Origin: Anaerolineae bacterium
GTDB lineage: Bacteria; Chloroflexota; Anaerolineae; JAFGEY01
DNA length: 12,495 bases
Direction: 5' to 3'
NCBI GenBank assembly: GCA_016929775.1
Contig: JAFGIE010000267.1
Location: forward strand, 1-12,495
The translations under genes were made by a program, and so were the position numbers. The notes under the pieces were generated by a model that ran no database searches, was not told the origin of the DNA, and saw only the letters and a list, made by a program, of their open reading frames with translations. Shown here one piece after another: positions 1 through 8,500 of this stretch (position 1 is its first letter; each line of letters opens with the position of its first letter).

Positions 1-477
1 CCGGCGGCTCAGAAGCCGGCGGCGCGCGTGCAGGCTGCGCTCGACGCCCTGGGGCTCGACATCCAGATCCGCGCGTTCGCCGTCCCGACCAGCACGGCAG
101 ACGAAGCAGCGGAGGCGATCGGCTGTGCGCTGGGCGCGATCGTCAAGTCGCTCTGCTTTCTCGTCGACGAGCGCCCGGTCCTGGTGCTTGCGGCGGGCGA
201 TCGCCGCGTCGACCCCAAAGCCCTGCGCCGGATCTATGGCGTGTCCAAGCGCAAGGTCAAGATCGCCGATCCGGAGACGGTGCAGCGGCTCACCGGCTAT
301 GCGGTCGGCGGTGTGCCGCCGCTGGGGCACTCCCAGCCCATGCAGACCTTGATCGATCGCAGCTTATCGCGCTATGAGACCGTCTATGCCGCAGCGGGGA
401 CGTCGAACACGATCTTTCCGATCGCCTATCGGACACTGGTCGAGGTGACGCAGGGCGAGGTAGAGGACCTGACCTAG
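1..477 (+). CDS. YbaK/EbsC (ProX-type) aminoacyl-tRNA deacylase, 5' end outside window
   Basis: This is a YbaK/EbsC-family protein, a free-standing relative of the prolyl-tRNA synthetase editing domain that hydrolyses mischarged tRNA in the cytoplasm. Visible family marks are the Lys in IVKSLCFLVD, followed by a VLVLAAGDRRVD strand, the GGVPPLGH turn, and the GTSNTIFPI segment near the C-terminus. About 150 residues follow the GTG at base 28, close to a whole YbaK domain. However, the frame stays open to base 1 (PAAQKPAAR) and family members usually have a few residues before the VQAALDALGL helix, so I treat the 5' end as partial. It stops with TAG just before a strong hairpin terminator. The family is clear from sequence; the exact tRNA substrate (Cys-tRNA-Pro, Ala-tRNA-Pro or other) cannot be told. 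No catalytic residue seems to be missing. Confidence 0.88.
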   Translation, partial: PAAQKPAARVQAALDALGLDIQIRAFAVPTSTADEAAEAIGCALGAIVKSLCFLVDERPVLVLAAGDRRVDPKALRRIYGVSKRKVKIADPETVQRLTGYAVGGVPPLGHSQPMQTLIDRSLSRYETVYAAAGTSNTIFPIAYRTLVEVTQGEVEDLT

Positions 478-484
478 CGAGACC

Positions 485-517
485 AGAAATCCGATGTCTC
501 CCAGACATCGGATTTCT
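485..517. terminator. Perfect 15-bp hairpin terminator between convergent genes
   Basis: AGAAATCCGATGTCT and AGACATCGGATTTCT are exact reverse complements separated by a CCC loop. The arms begin with AGAAAT and end with ATTTCT, so the structure has a short A/T-rich flank in both directions. It lies 7 bp after the YbaK-family stop and 8 bp after the LysM gene stop on the other strand. It most likely ends both convergent transcripts. A long T-tract is absent. Confidence 0.8.
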
Positions 518-525
518 CTCGATCA

Positions 526-900
526 CTATGGCATCACCGGGATGGTCAGCTCTTGGCCCTCGCTGACGGGCGTGCCCTCGGGCAGCCGGTTGAGCAGGCG
601 CAGGGTAAAGGCGGAGGTGCCGTACCAGGCGGCGATGCCCTCTAGGGTCTCCCCCTCTTGCACGACGTGCACCCGCGGCGTGGGGAGCGGGCGGAGGGTC
701 GGCGTCGGTGGGACCGGCTCGGTCGGCATGACGATCGCCGTCGCCGTCGGCTGGGGCATCGGCGTGAAGGTCGGGTGCGGGGTCCACGCCGCGGGCGACA
801 GCACGGGCTGCCCGGGCGATGGACTCGCCAGCAGCGCCCCAAAGATGATGATGTTTAGGATCACGACGAACGTGATCAGCATCCACTGCCTGCCGCTCAT
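526..900 (-). CDS. Small membrane-anchored LysM-domain protein
   Basis: This 124-residue protein has one N-terminal hydrophobic segment (residues about 7-25, WMLITFVVILNIIIFGALL), a Pro/Thr-rich linker (about 27-75) and one C-terminal LysM domain (about 77-122, VHVVQEGETLEGIAAWYGTS through VSEGQELTIPV). LysM domains bind N-acetylglucosamine-containing glycans such as peptidoglycan, so the protein probably tethers the membrane to the wall from outside. The ATG at 898-900 was chosen over an upstream GTG at 949-951 because a GAGGGG Shine-Dalgarno lies 4 bases before it and it puts the basic residue ahead of the membrane segment. There is no lipobox cysteine. It follows the M23 gene by 80 bp, has its own likely promoter, and ends at the shared terminator. 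No enzymatic domain is visible; the precise role is unknown. Confidence 0.85.
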   Translation of the reverse strand: MSGRQWMLITFVVILNIIIFGALLASPSPGQPVLSPAAWTPHPTFTPMPQPTATAIVMPTEPVPPTPTLRPLPTPRVHVVQEGETLEGIAAWYGTSAFTLRLLNRLPEGTPVSEGQELTIPVMP

Positions 901-933
901 ACAACCCCTCGCCCAGACTGGACCATCACGTTC

Positions 934-962
934 ATGATACCATCGCCTCACCCGGAGCGCAA
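934..962 (-). promoter_or_regulatory. Promoter of the LysM gene
   Basis: On the minus strand TTGCGC (957-962) is followed after 17 bp by TATCAT (934-939), which is preceded by TGG as in an extended -10 element. Predicted transcription starts near 927 and leaves a leader of about 27 bases before the ATG at 900. The same TTGCGC hexamer pairs with a TGG-TATACT box before the regulator gene at 9166. Confidence 0.5.
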
Positions 963-980
963 CCCGCCCCCCTCTTTCCC

Positions 981-3731
981 CTACCTACGTCCCGCACGCA
1001 GGGCCCGGATCCCGTGGATCAGGAGCGCCAGGCCGATCGCACCCCCACCTGCGACCAGGTACCAGAACGCGCGCGGCACGAGCGCGATCGGGGATGGCGC
1101 CGAGGGCACAGGCGCCGGTTCGGTCGCCATCTCTATCGGCTGCGCCGTGCGGGGGAGCGCGGTTGGCGAGGGGGTCGCCGTGTCGACCGGGGCGCTGGTG
1201 GGCGCCGCGGGCGCAGCCCCAACAGGCGCGGTTGCGGGCACCGCAGGCGTCGGCGTGGCGCTGGGCGCGGGCAGAGGGATGCGCGTCGGCGTTGGCGGAG
1301 ACGGAGGCACGGCAATCGACAGCCCTGCGACGTGCGCCAGTTCGGCGTGGTTCCCAGCCCGGTCGTACACCCAGGCGGTGAGGGTGACATCGCGCCGCCC
1401 GGTGAGCGGGGTCGTGTCCCACGCCAGGCTGAGCCCATCCTCGTGCGCATCGTCTGCGCCAAGGTGATGCCAACGCTCGTCGTAGCGTGCGTAAAAGATC
1501 GCCCGGTCAAGCCCGCTCAGCGTATCAGTCACGTCGAGCGTGATCGTGACCGTCCCGCCCAGCCGCGCGCCTATCGTGGGCCAAGCAACCGTGCCTAGCG
1601 GCGGCGCTCGGTCCAGGGCCACGTCGACCTGCTCTTCGGCCCACGTCTCGTGCCCCGCCCAGTCACGGGCACGCGCGCCAAAGGCGGCGAGCCCATCCCG
1701 CTCGGATGGGGCTTCCCACGACAGCCACCAGCCATCGCCGCCGTCGTCGTCGTCGCCCAGGTGCACCCAGCCCGCCCCCTGATCGACGTAGAAAGCGACT
1801 TGCGCTACGCCGCTGCCCGCATCCCATGCCGAGGCCTTGAGGCTGACGTCGGGACGCGCCACCCCCTCCGTCCGCGGGCGCGTCAGGCGCACCTCAGGCG
1901 GCGTGCGGTCCAGCGTCAGGTCGGTGCTCTGGGGCAGGGCGCTGTTGGCGCGGCCCAAGGCATCGCGCGCGATCGCCTGCACGCGCAGCCGCCGCTGGTC
2001 AGCGACTGCTGCCGGGTCCCAGGACAGCGCCCAGCCACGCTCTGCCTCGCCCACCTCGTGCCACGCCCCATCGTACCACACGCGGAACGTGACCCCGCTC
2101 ACCGGTGCGCTGCCCGGAAAGGGCGCGAAGGCAAGGTCGAGCGGTCCAGCGAACGGGAGCCCCGACAGGGGACGGATCACCATGCCCGCCGGCATCTGGC
2201 GGTCGATCGCGATCCCGGTCACGGGCTGGGTCGTGAAGGCGTTGCCCGCTCGGTCGGTCAGCTGCGCCGCGACGTCGATGCGCGCGCCGTCTTCCAGATC
2301 CGCATCCCACTCGAGCAGCCAGTTCGTCGTGTGCAGCCACGCCGCCTCGCCGATCGCGCGCCAGGCGCCGGTCCCGCTCTCGCGGACCAGCATGGTCACG
2401 CGCGCCGTCCCACACCCCTCGTCGCACTGCCCCGTCGAGGCGCCCGCCTCAGTTTGGCCCGTGGAGCGACCCCGCATCTCCCAAGCGGCGTCATACGAGG
2501 CGGCATAGAGCCACAGCCGCCCGCCCGCCGTCGTCCCGGGCTCCAGGCCCACCAGGTAGCCGATCGGCGGCTGCCGGTCGACGATCACGTCGGTCCGGAT
2601 CGGGCTCCCCTTGCTCACCCGCCCGTCCGCGCCGGTGAGCCAGGCGTGCAGCCACACCTCCCCCTCTGGCGCATCGCGCGTGTCCCAGGTCGTCGACCAC
2701 CCGTCCGCGCCATCCTCGTCCAAGCCGATCGCGTGCCAAGCGTCCCGATGGTAGGCCAAGAACGTAACCCGCGCGATCGGCGGGCTCCCCGCGTCGGGCG
2801 CGAACCTCAGCGTGATGTCGCCGTTCGCCCACGTCTCCGCCGGTGGCTCGGTCAATGTACCGCTGGGCAGGGGATCGACATCGGGCAGCCAGAGCCACGT
2901 AGCCTGCCCTCCGCCATACCGGATCAGCGGATCGGGCTGCTCCTCGGGCTGCCAACCGTAGGGATCGGTGTACCGGCGGTCGCGATCGACCGCAAAGTGA
3001 AGGTGGGCGCCCAGCGAGCAGCCCGAGTTGCCGCTGATGCCGACCGGATCGCCCGCTTCGACCCACTGCTCCCTTTGTACGCAGATCCCCTCCAGGTGCA
3101 GGTAGAAGGTGCGGTAGCCGTTCTCATGCTCGATACACACGTACTGCAGCGGCGTGTCACATCCGGATGGCACGCTTCCGGCAAACACGACCTCCCCCGC
3201 CGCGGCGGCGAGCACCGTGGTCCCGCCGCCGGTATCATAGTCGATCCCGTTGTGCCCGTCATAGTACACGTACGCGTCCGCGCTGGGGAGCCGGTAGCCG
3301 CCGCGAAAGGTGGGCAGGCGGTCCACGATGCCGTCGATCGCGCTCGCCTGGGCGCCGCTGTAGAGCACGATCGTGTCATCCCACTCGTAGGTCGGGAACT
3401 GGTGGTCGAACACCGAGTTGACGCCGTACGTCCCGGCAAACGGCATGTGCAAAAAGGGGACCGTGGTGGGGGTCGACGTGGAGAGCGGCGTCTCCTGGGC
3501 GCCTTGCGCCGCACTGCCTCCGCCCCGCCACGCGGCGAGCAGCACGAGTGCGCACGCGATCAGGGCAGCCACCCACCCTTGCCGCCAGACACGCGGGAGA
3601 GGCGGGCGCGCCAAGCGGGCGTCGCCGGCAGATACCGCCAGGCGAGGCGGGCGCGCCAAGCGGGCGTCGCCGGCGGACACCGCCAGGCGAGGCGGGCGCC
3701 GGTTCAATCGTAGTTCCCGATCTCGCGCCAT
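981..3731 (-). CDS. Large membrane-anchored M23 metallopeptidase with Ig-like modules
   Basis: This 916-residue envelope protein begins with a basic stretch and a hydrophobic segment (about 54-68). An M23 peptidoglycan endopeptidase-like domain follows (about 155-260), with the zinc motif HNGID (His160, Asp164), YLHLEG (His212) and GAHLHF (His243, His245) all intact. Five Ig-like beta modules of about 90-110 residues (roughly 300-808) come next, several joined by DRxPP and carrying a W-x-x-W-D type strand. Then comes a Pro/Thr/Ala linker (about 809-885) and a C-terminal membrane segment (about 889-908) ending in basic residues. The active site appears competent; the substrate is presumably a wall peptide. 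The start is uncertain: ATG at 3731 overlaps the URO-D gene by 28 bp and has no Shine-Dalgarno, whereas TTG at 3707 overlaps its stop as TTGA, with GGGA upstream. A 45-bp tandem repeat is translated near the N-terminus. The gene is probably co-transcribed with URO-D. Confidence 0.85.
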   Translation of the reverse strand: MARDRELRLNRRPPRLAVSAGDARLARPPRLAVSAGDARLARPPLPRVWRQGWVAALIACALVLLAAWRGGGSAAQGAQETPLSTSTPTTVPFLHMPFAGTYGVNSVFDHQFPTYEWDDTIVLYSGAQASAIDGIVDRLPTFRGGYRLPSADAYVYYDGHNGIDYDTGGGTTVLAAAAGEVVFAGSVPSGCDTPLQYVCIEHENGYRTFYLHLEGICVQREQWVEAGDPVGISGNSGCSLGAHLHFAVDRDRRYTDPYGWQPEEQPDPLIRYGGGQATWLWLPDVDPLPSGTLTEPPAETWANGDITLRFAPDAGSPPIARVTFLAYHRDAWHAIGLDEDGADGWSTTWDTRDAPEGEVWLHAWLTGADGRVSKGSPIRTDVIVDRQPPIGYLVGLEPGTTAGGRLWLYAASYDAAWEMRGRSTGQTEAGASTGQCDEGCGTARVTMLVRESGTGAWRAIGEAAWLHTTNWLLEWDADLEDGARIDVAAQLTDRAGNAFTTQPVTGIAIDRQMPAGMVIRPLSGLPFAGPLDLAFAPFPGSAPVSGVTFRVWYDGAWHEVGEAERGWALSWDPAAVADQRRLRVQAIARDALGRANSALPQSTDLTLDRTPPEVRLTRPRTEGVARPDVSLKASAWDAGSGVAQVAFYVDQGAGWVHLGDDDDGGDGWWLSWEAPSERDGLAAFGARARDWAGHETWAEEQVDVALDRAPPLGTVAWPTIGARLGGTVTITLDVTDTLSGLDRAIFYARYDERWHHLGADDAHEDGLSLAWDTTPLTGRRDVTLTAWVYDRAGNHAELAHVAGLSIAVPPSPPTPTRIPLPAPSATPTPAVPATAPVGAAPAAPTSAPVDTATPSPTALPRTAQPIEMATEPAPVPSAPSPIALVPRAFWYLVAGGGAIGLALLIHGIRALRAGRR
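3600..3700. repeat. 45-bp tandem repeat, two copies plus an 11-bp partial copy
   Basis: Units 3600-3644 and 3645-3689 are identical at 43 of 45 bases (the two differences lie in the gcaGATA/gcgGACA stretch), and the next 11 bases repeat the beginning of the unit. Read on the minus strand in the M23 frame, each unit encodes RLAVSAGDARLARPP. The repeat ends 3 bp before the URO-D stop codon (3704-3706), so it fills the junction between the two genes. It looks like an intergenic repeat captured as a coding N-terminal extension. Confidence 0.85.
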
Positions 3732-4654
3732 AGATCGAGGAGCCGGTCGTAGCGGGCAAGCTGCATGCCGGTATAGACGCAGTTGGAGGTGCAAAAGATG
3801 TACCCGCCCCCGGGCATGCCGTTCTCGAGTGCGTAGCGCGCAGAGGCGAGGTATTCCTCCTCGGTGCCGGTGTCGATCAGCCCGCAGTTGACGTTGCCGC
3901 ACAGGCAGACCCGGTCGCCGTACAGGCGCTTGACCTCCGCCAGATCGACCCCGCCCTGGGGATCGAGCGAGTGCAGTGCGTGCGGATTGCAGTCAACCAG
4001 CTGATCGATGATCGGCATGATGTTGCCGTCGGTGTGCTTGATCGCGTAAAACCCCATCTCGCGGTAGCCGGCGATCAACTGCTTGAGGTACGGGGTCACG
4101 AACTCGGCAAAGACCTCCGGGCGCAGAAAGGGCCCCGTGTTAAAGCAATAGTCTGCACACAGCGCGAACCCATCCAGCCCCTTGCCTTGCAGCGTGCGCG
4201 CCCGCGCCAAGGCCCCGTCTACCCGGCGCTGTGCCTCATCGCGCACCTCGTGCGGCTTGTCATACAGCCATCCCACCCACTCCATCATACTGTCGCCAGA
4301 GGGAATGCTATAGGTCGCATCGCCGTGCATCATGAGAAAGTAGGTGTCGCCCGTCCGCTCGCGGATCACCTCGATCAAGCGCTGGTACTCGTCTACCTCG
4401 TGCACGGGGTTGTGCAGGAAAATCGCGCTGTGCTCATACCGCTCCGCAGTGGCGATGAACACGTCCGCCATATCCTGCCGATGCAGTGTGCGCTCGGTCT
4501 CGGACATCTGCACCCACTGCGCATAGTTGCGGTGACTGGGATGGACCTTGCCAAAGGCCTCCATGGTCAAAAAGAAGACCAACTCGAAATGGGGCACCCG
4601 TCCCGAGATCGGGCGCCGCTCGAGGGCGGCGATAAAGCGTTCGCGAGGCTGCAT
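3704..4654 (-). CDS. Uroporphyrinogen decarboxylase-superfamily protein (not HemE)
   Basis: This 316-residue protein has the URO-D TIM-barrel pattern: an N-terminal RERFIAALER helix, KHTDGN (about 206-211), a HSLDPQGGVDLAEVKRLYGDR stretch (about 228-248) and CGNVNCG (252-258). The C-terminal strand reads GGGYIFCTSN (about 282-291). The superfamily contains heme-pathway HemE and the MtaA/CmuA-type corrinoid methyltransferases. HemE is unlikely because the N-terminal RQAGR motif is absent. The zinc His-x-Cys pair typical of MtaA-like enzymes reads His207-Thr-Asp209 here, so methyl transfer is also unproven. Cysteines are notably abundant (166, 170, 222, 250, 252, 257, 288, 292). An AGGAG box precedes the ATG. 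It lies 91 bp after the HAD gene and overlaps the M23 start. The reaction is unassigned. Confidence 0.82.
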   Translation of the reverse strand: MQPRERFIAALERRPISGRVPHFELVFFLTMEAFGKVHPSHRNYAQWVQMSETERTLHRQDMADVFIATAERYEHSAIFLHNPVHEVDEYQRLIEVIRERTGDTYFLMMHGDATYSIPSGDSMMEWVGWLYDKPHEVRDEAQRRVDGALARARTLQGKGLDGFALCADYCFNTGPFLRPEVFAEFVTPYLKQLIAGYREMGFYAIKHTDGNIMPIIDQLVDCNPHALHSLDPQGGVDLAEVKRLYGDRVCLCGNVNCGLIDTGTEEEYLASARYALENGMPGGGYIFCTSNCVYTGMQLARYDRLLDLWREIGNYD

Positions 4655-4745
4655 CCGTTTGTGCTCTCCTATCCTTGCCCCTCTCCGGGGTAAGTCCTGT
4701 CGATGGTCGACCCGGTCACCCGTCGCCCGATCCGCGGCGCCCCCC

Positions 4746-5471
4746 TCACCAGCGATCGATCAGGTCGGGGAGCTCTGCCAGCGCGTGGACCTCGGCATCG
4801 GGCTCCACGGCGTCGGAGACAAAGGCGCGGTTCCGCTTGTAGACGGCGCGCATGCCCACTCCCTGCGCGCCGACGATGTCGTGTTCGGGCGAGTCGCCGA
4901 CGAAAACCGCATCGCCGGCGCAGATGCCCAGCGCATCCAGCGAGAGCTGGTAGATGCCCGCCTGAGGTTTCCAGACCCCGACGTCGGAAGAAAAGACAGC
5001 GTGGTCCAGGTAAGGACTGAGCCCAAAACGGTCCAGTTCGTGCCGATGGTAGGCACCGGGCCACATCGTGTTCGAGACCAGGCCGATGCGCAGCCCGCGC
5101 GCGCGGAGCTCGCGCAGCGTGTCCAGCGCGTCCGGATAGATCGCCACGCCCGCGTCGAGCGGCGCGATATAGTGCGCGACTGCCTCGTCGATCTGCGCGT
5201 CGGTCGGCGACGCACCGCAGGCGGCGCACGCCCCGCGCAGCATGTCGCCCAAGCGCAAGTTCTCGCCCCCCTCGGTGGCGCACTGCCAACGCTCTTCCAG
5301 GCTGTCCCTGACGTAGCTGACGAACGCCTCCTCAGGCAGCGCGTATCCCTGGGCTGTAAAGGCAGCGTGTGCGTGCAGCAGCCCCACGCGCTCCCACTCC
5401 AGCCAGGCAAGTCCGTCAACGTGAAAGTCGAGCAGCGTACCCCCCAGATCGAACACGACAGCACGGATCAT
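4746..5471 (-). CDS. HAD-superfamily hydrolase (subfamily IA type)
   Basis: This 241-residue cytoplasmic protein has the haloacid dehalogenase fold motifs: motif I VFDLGGTLLD with nucleophile Asp8, motif II LVSNT (Ser133), motif III Lys168 in VWKPQAGIY, and motif IV VGDSPEHD (Asp193, Asp198). A helical cap fits residues about 18-105. Most relatives are phosphatases acting on small phosphorylated metabolites. The second Asp of the usual DxD is Gly10 here, as in other DLGGT proteins, so phosphatase activity is likely but not certain. The ATG at 5469-5471 is supported by AGGAG eight bases upstream and by placing motif I right at the N-terminus. A good promoter lies between it and the glycosidase-like gene. 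It heads a probable HAD/URO-D/M23 transcript. The substrate is unknown. Confidence 0.88.
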   Translation of the reverse strand: MIRAVVFDLGGTLLDFHVDGLAWLEWERVGLLHAHAAFTAQGYALPEEAFVSYVRDSLEERWQCATEGGENLRLGDMLRGACAACGASPTDAQIDEAVAHYIAPLDAGVAIYPDALDTLRELRARGLRIGLVSNTMWPGAYHRHELDRFGLSPYLDHAVFSSDVGVWKPQAGIYQLSLDALGICAGDAVFVGDSPEHDIVGAQGVGMRAVYKRNRAFVSDAVEPDAEVHALAELPDLIDRW

Positions 5472-5496
5472 CGCCACGCTCCTGTCCCTTTTCGCA

Positions 5497-5525
5497 AGTG
5501 TACCTGCAACCAAGCGGCAAGTCAA
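5497..5525 (-). promoter_or_regulatory. Sigma-70-like promoter of the HAD gene
   Basis: On the minus strand TTGACT (5520-5525) is followed after exactly 17 bp by TACACT (5497-5502). The predicted start near 5490 gives a leader of about 19 bases containing the AGGAG ribosome binding site. It is the best consensus match in the window and lies wholly in the 77-bp gap after the glycosidase-like gene, so the HAD cluster can be transcribed on its own. Confidence 0.65.
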
Positions 5526-5548
5526 GCGCGATGTGGCCACGAGCCCGC

Positions 5549-8500
5549 TCAGTAACGGACGCACACGCTGGTCTTGCCGCTGACGGGCGGGAGCTCGACG
5601 TCTCCCCGTACGGCGTCGAACGCCCCGTGGGGACGACCGTCGACCTCGACCGACTGGATCGGCCTTTTCTCCGGGTGGCGGAAGCGGAGCAGCAGCCGGT
5701 CAGGCGCGTGTCTCAAGTCGAGCACAACTTGGGCTTCGATCGCGCCCGCCGCCGGGTGGGGACGGTACTCGACCGAAACCACCCCGGCGGGCGTGCTCAA
5801 CCGCGCGGCGCCAAAGGGCTCCTCCCCCGCAAACCAGGCCCGCGGGATCGCGCGCCCCAAGTGCAGCAGCCCCTCCCGCTCGTAGACGTACATGTACGCC
5901 AGCCACTTCATGGCATTGGACTGATCGCTGGTCTTGAAGGGGGCGCTGTTCGAGAAGCCGAGCACAGGCAGAGGATGCTCGACCATCGCCTGCACCTCCT
6001 CGCGGTAGCAGGCAGCCCAGGCGTTGTAGAACATCCACAGGTACACGTCGATCTCGTCGCGATCGAGATGCGGCAGCAGACCCGCGAGCAGGAGGGGCTG
6101 CACGGAGAAGCCGCCGCAGTCGAACCACTGCGTCTCCGGATCGTCGATCCGGTAGCCGAAGGGAGGGTTCATGTAGCGCGTGTCGAGATAGTCGTCGAGG
6201 ATCCAGCTGCCCTGCACGCTCTCGGGATCGTAGAGACCAGAGAGCAAGAGATAGACCGATCCCTCAAGCGTTTCGCGGATCCAGCCATAGTCGCGCCCGC
6301 GGCAATACAGGCGCGACGGGTAGTGCGGGATCCACCGCCCGTCGCGCAGGCGGATCAGCGGGCTGTGCCGGCGCGCGATCTCAAAGCCGCGGATCAGGTC
6401 GCGCCGGTAGGCATCCGCCTCCCCGCGCAAGCGCTCCGCTGCAGGATGCCCATACCGCTCCAACGCCGCTGCGGCGCTGTCCAACCCGCGCCAGGTCAGG
6501 CAGTTGGTGCTCAGCCAGTAGAAATAGTCGTCCACGTCCTCCAGCGCGCCGGCGGGCAGGAACCCGCGCTCCCAGCCGCGCGAATGCGGCAGCTCGCCCG
6601 CCGTCTCTCGCCGCTGGCGGGCGATCCACTCCCCGGCGCGCACTACGCCCTCGACCACGCCTGCGAACCACGCGCCGTCGCCCGTGTGCAGGTAGTGGCG
6701 CGCCAAGGCCCACAGCGCCCATCCGTGGTGCTGGTTGTAGCTGTGCCCCGCTTCCAGCCCACCCGCGCCAAAGAGCACGCCCTCGTGGTCCGTAAAGCGC
6801 CCGCGCAGACCGACCGTCCCCTGGTACCGGACCCACACCGCTAGGCGGCGCGCAACCTCCTCCGCCAGCCCGCGCTGCTCCAGCTCCTCGATGATCATCG
6901 CCGACTCGTTGGTGTAGTTGCCGTACGTACAGGCTCCGACTGAAGTGTTGACGAACCCCGATCCGTCCGGATGGCCCAGGTCGGCGATCAGGACGATCGG
7001 CAGGTGTGCGGCGTAGGCGGCGTTGAGGTGCGCGTCCGGCGTGTGGATCTGGGCGCCCTTGCGGCTCTCCCCACGCCAGTAGCGCGCCATCTCGTCGTAG
7101 CAGCGCGCGAACGCGAGCCCGCGCAGCGCAGCGAGCTCCGCCTCCGTCTCGAGCGTGACGTACGGGATGCGCATGACCAGCTCGCACCGCTCGCCGGGCT
7201 GCAGCTCCTTGCCAAAGCGCACGCCATCGGTCGTCGCCTCCACGGTCATGCCCGTCTCGAACGCGAGGCGCAGCACCTGCGCGCCCGCGAACGCGCCCAG
7301 CACCCGGTCGCCATCGACGGTCAGTCTCTCACGCTCGCACAGCGGGATCAGCGTGTCTGTCTGGCTGCGCGCCCCGCGCGCCAGCTCCTCCCGGCGGTTG
7401 ATGGTGCGCGGCGCCTCGTGGCTGTACGCAAGCGGCAGCCCGGCGTGCGCGGGGCGGTCGCCGACGTTCTCGAAGGAAAAGCGCACCAAGGCGACGATCG
7501 TGGCGTCCGGCGCCGGTTCGCCCGCCAGGATCGACTGCGCCAGCGGCACGGCAAAGCACGTTTGCCGGACCCGCACGTCGCCGCGATGGCATTGCAGGTT
7601 GTACGCCATCACGGGCCACGGATCGTTGTACCGCCCCTCCGGCGCCCAGCGGTCGAGCCCAAACGTGAGCCGTGCGCTGCCCGTGTTCTTCCACCTGGGC
7701 GTGTCGCGCCCAGGCACCCGGGTCACCGTCCACGCGTTCAGGACGATGTCGCCGCACGGTTCAAGCCAGAACTTTTGGCGGGCGTGCTTGCAGCCAAAGA
7801 GATACGGGATCGGGTGCGCGCGCGGCTGTCCGTGCATCGCGCCCGCCAGCGACTGCTCGGGGCGCTCGCACACCTGGCGGGCGATGGTCCGGCAGCCCCC
7901 CGTGCGCGCGCGGTACTGGTCGAACGTCTCCGGATCGTCCGCCCGGGCGACATAGACGCCCGCCTCGGCGTACCAGATCGGGCCCTCTCGCTCGAGAGCA
8001 GTTAGCGAAATCGTGAACGCCTCCTGCCCCAGCGCGAACAGGAGGTGCCCGTCGTCATGGGCATAGCGGTGCGCCGGGATCATGTGCGCGACGTCTAGCT
8101 CGAAGGAGGCGCCTTCTGCCGCACATACGCGCACCCCGCCGCCCTCTACCTGTGTGCCGGGGCCCGCAGCCACACCCCGGACGACGGCGTTATAGCCGGA
8201 GACGTCGATCCGCGCGGCGGCGGTCTGCTTGCCAGCATGCAGCTCGACGCGCAACCGGCTGTGGGCCAGTCGCGAGCGGGTGTAGACCCGCATCGACCGG
8301 ATCGGGGTTCCATCTGCCGCGACGCGCACGGCGACGGTGCGCCGATAGGTCACGTCGTACTCCCCGGCGCCGGGAAAAGCCGGGATCTCGTCCCGCAACC
8401 GCCTGAAGGTGAGGCACAGCGTGCGCGCGCCGACCGGGCGCGCGTCTACCGCGGCATCGACCCACTGCGGGGTAAAGAGGTCGTCCATGCGCTGCCAACC

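Noticed and set aside
3600..3700. CRISPR-like repeat
   Set aside because: Only two units, directly abutting without spacers, and in frame with a coding sequence.
1650..3713. 687-codon plus-strand reading frame
   Set aside because: It is antisense to the M23 gene, which has an intact catalytic motif and domain structure. The antisense translation is Arg/Pro/Ala-rich without any recognisable domain.
3704..4654. HemE (uroporphyrinogen decarboxylase of heme synthesis)
   Set aside because: The N-terminal RQAGR motif is missing and there are no heme-pathway neighbours; only the superfamily can be claimed.
4655..4745. Terminator or separate promoter between the HAD and URO-D genes
   Set aside because: Only short GC-rich palindromes (such as GGTCGACC) and no T-tract or convincing -10/-35 pair; read-through from the HAD promoter is the simpler view.
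5369..6844. Long plus-strand frames over the glycosidase-like gene, also at 6971-8005
   Set aside because: They have low-complexity Arg/Ala/Pro composition and no motifs, while the opposite strand encodes a coherent large protein with a ribosome binding site.
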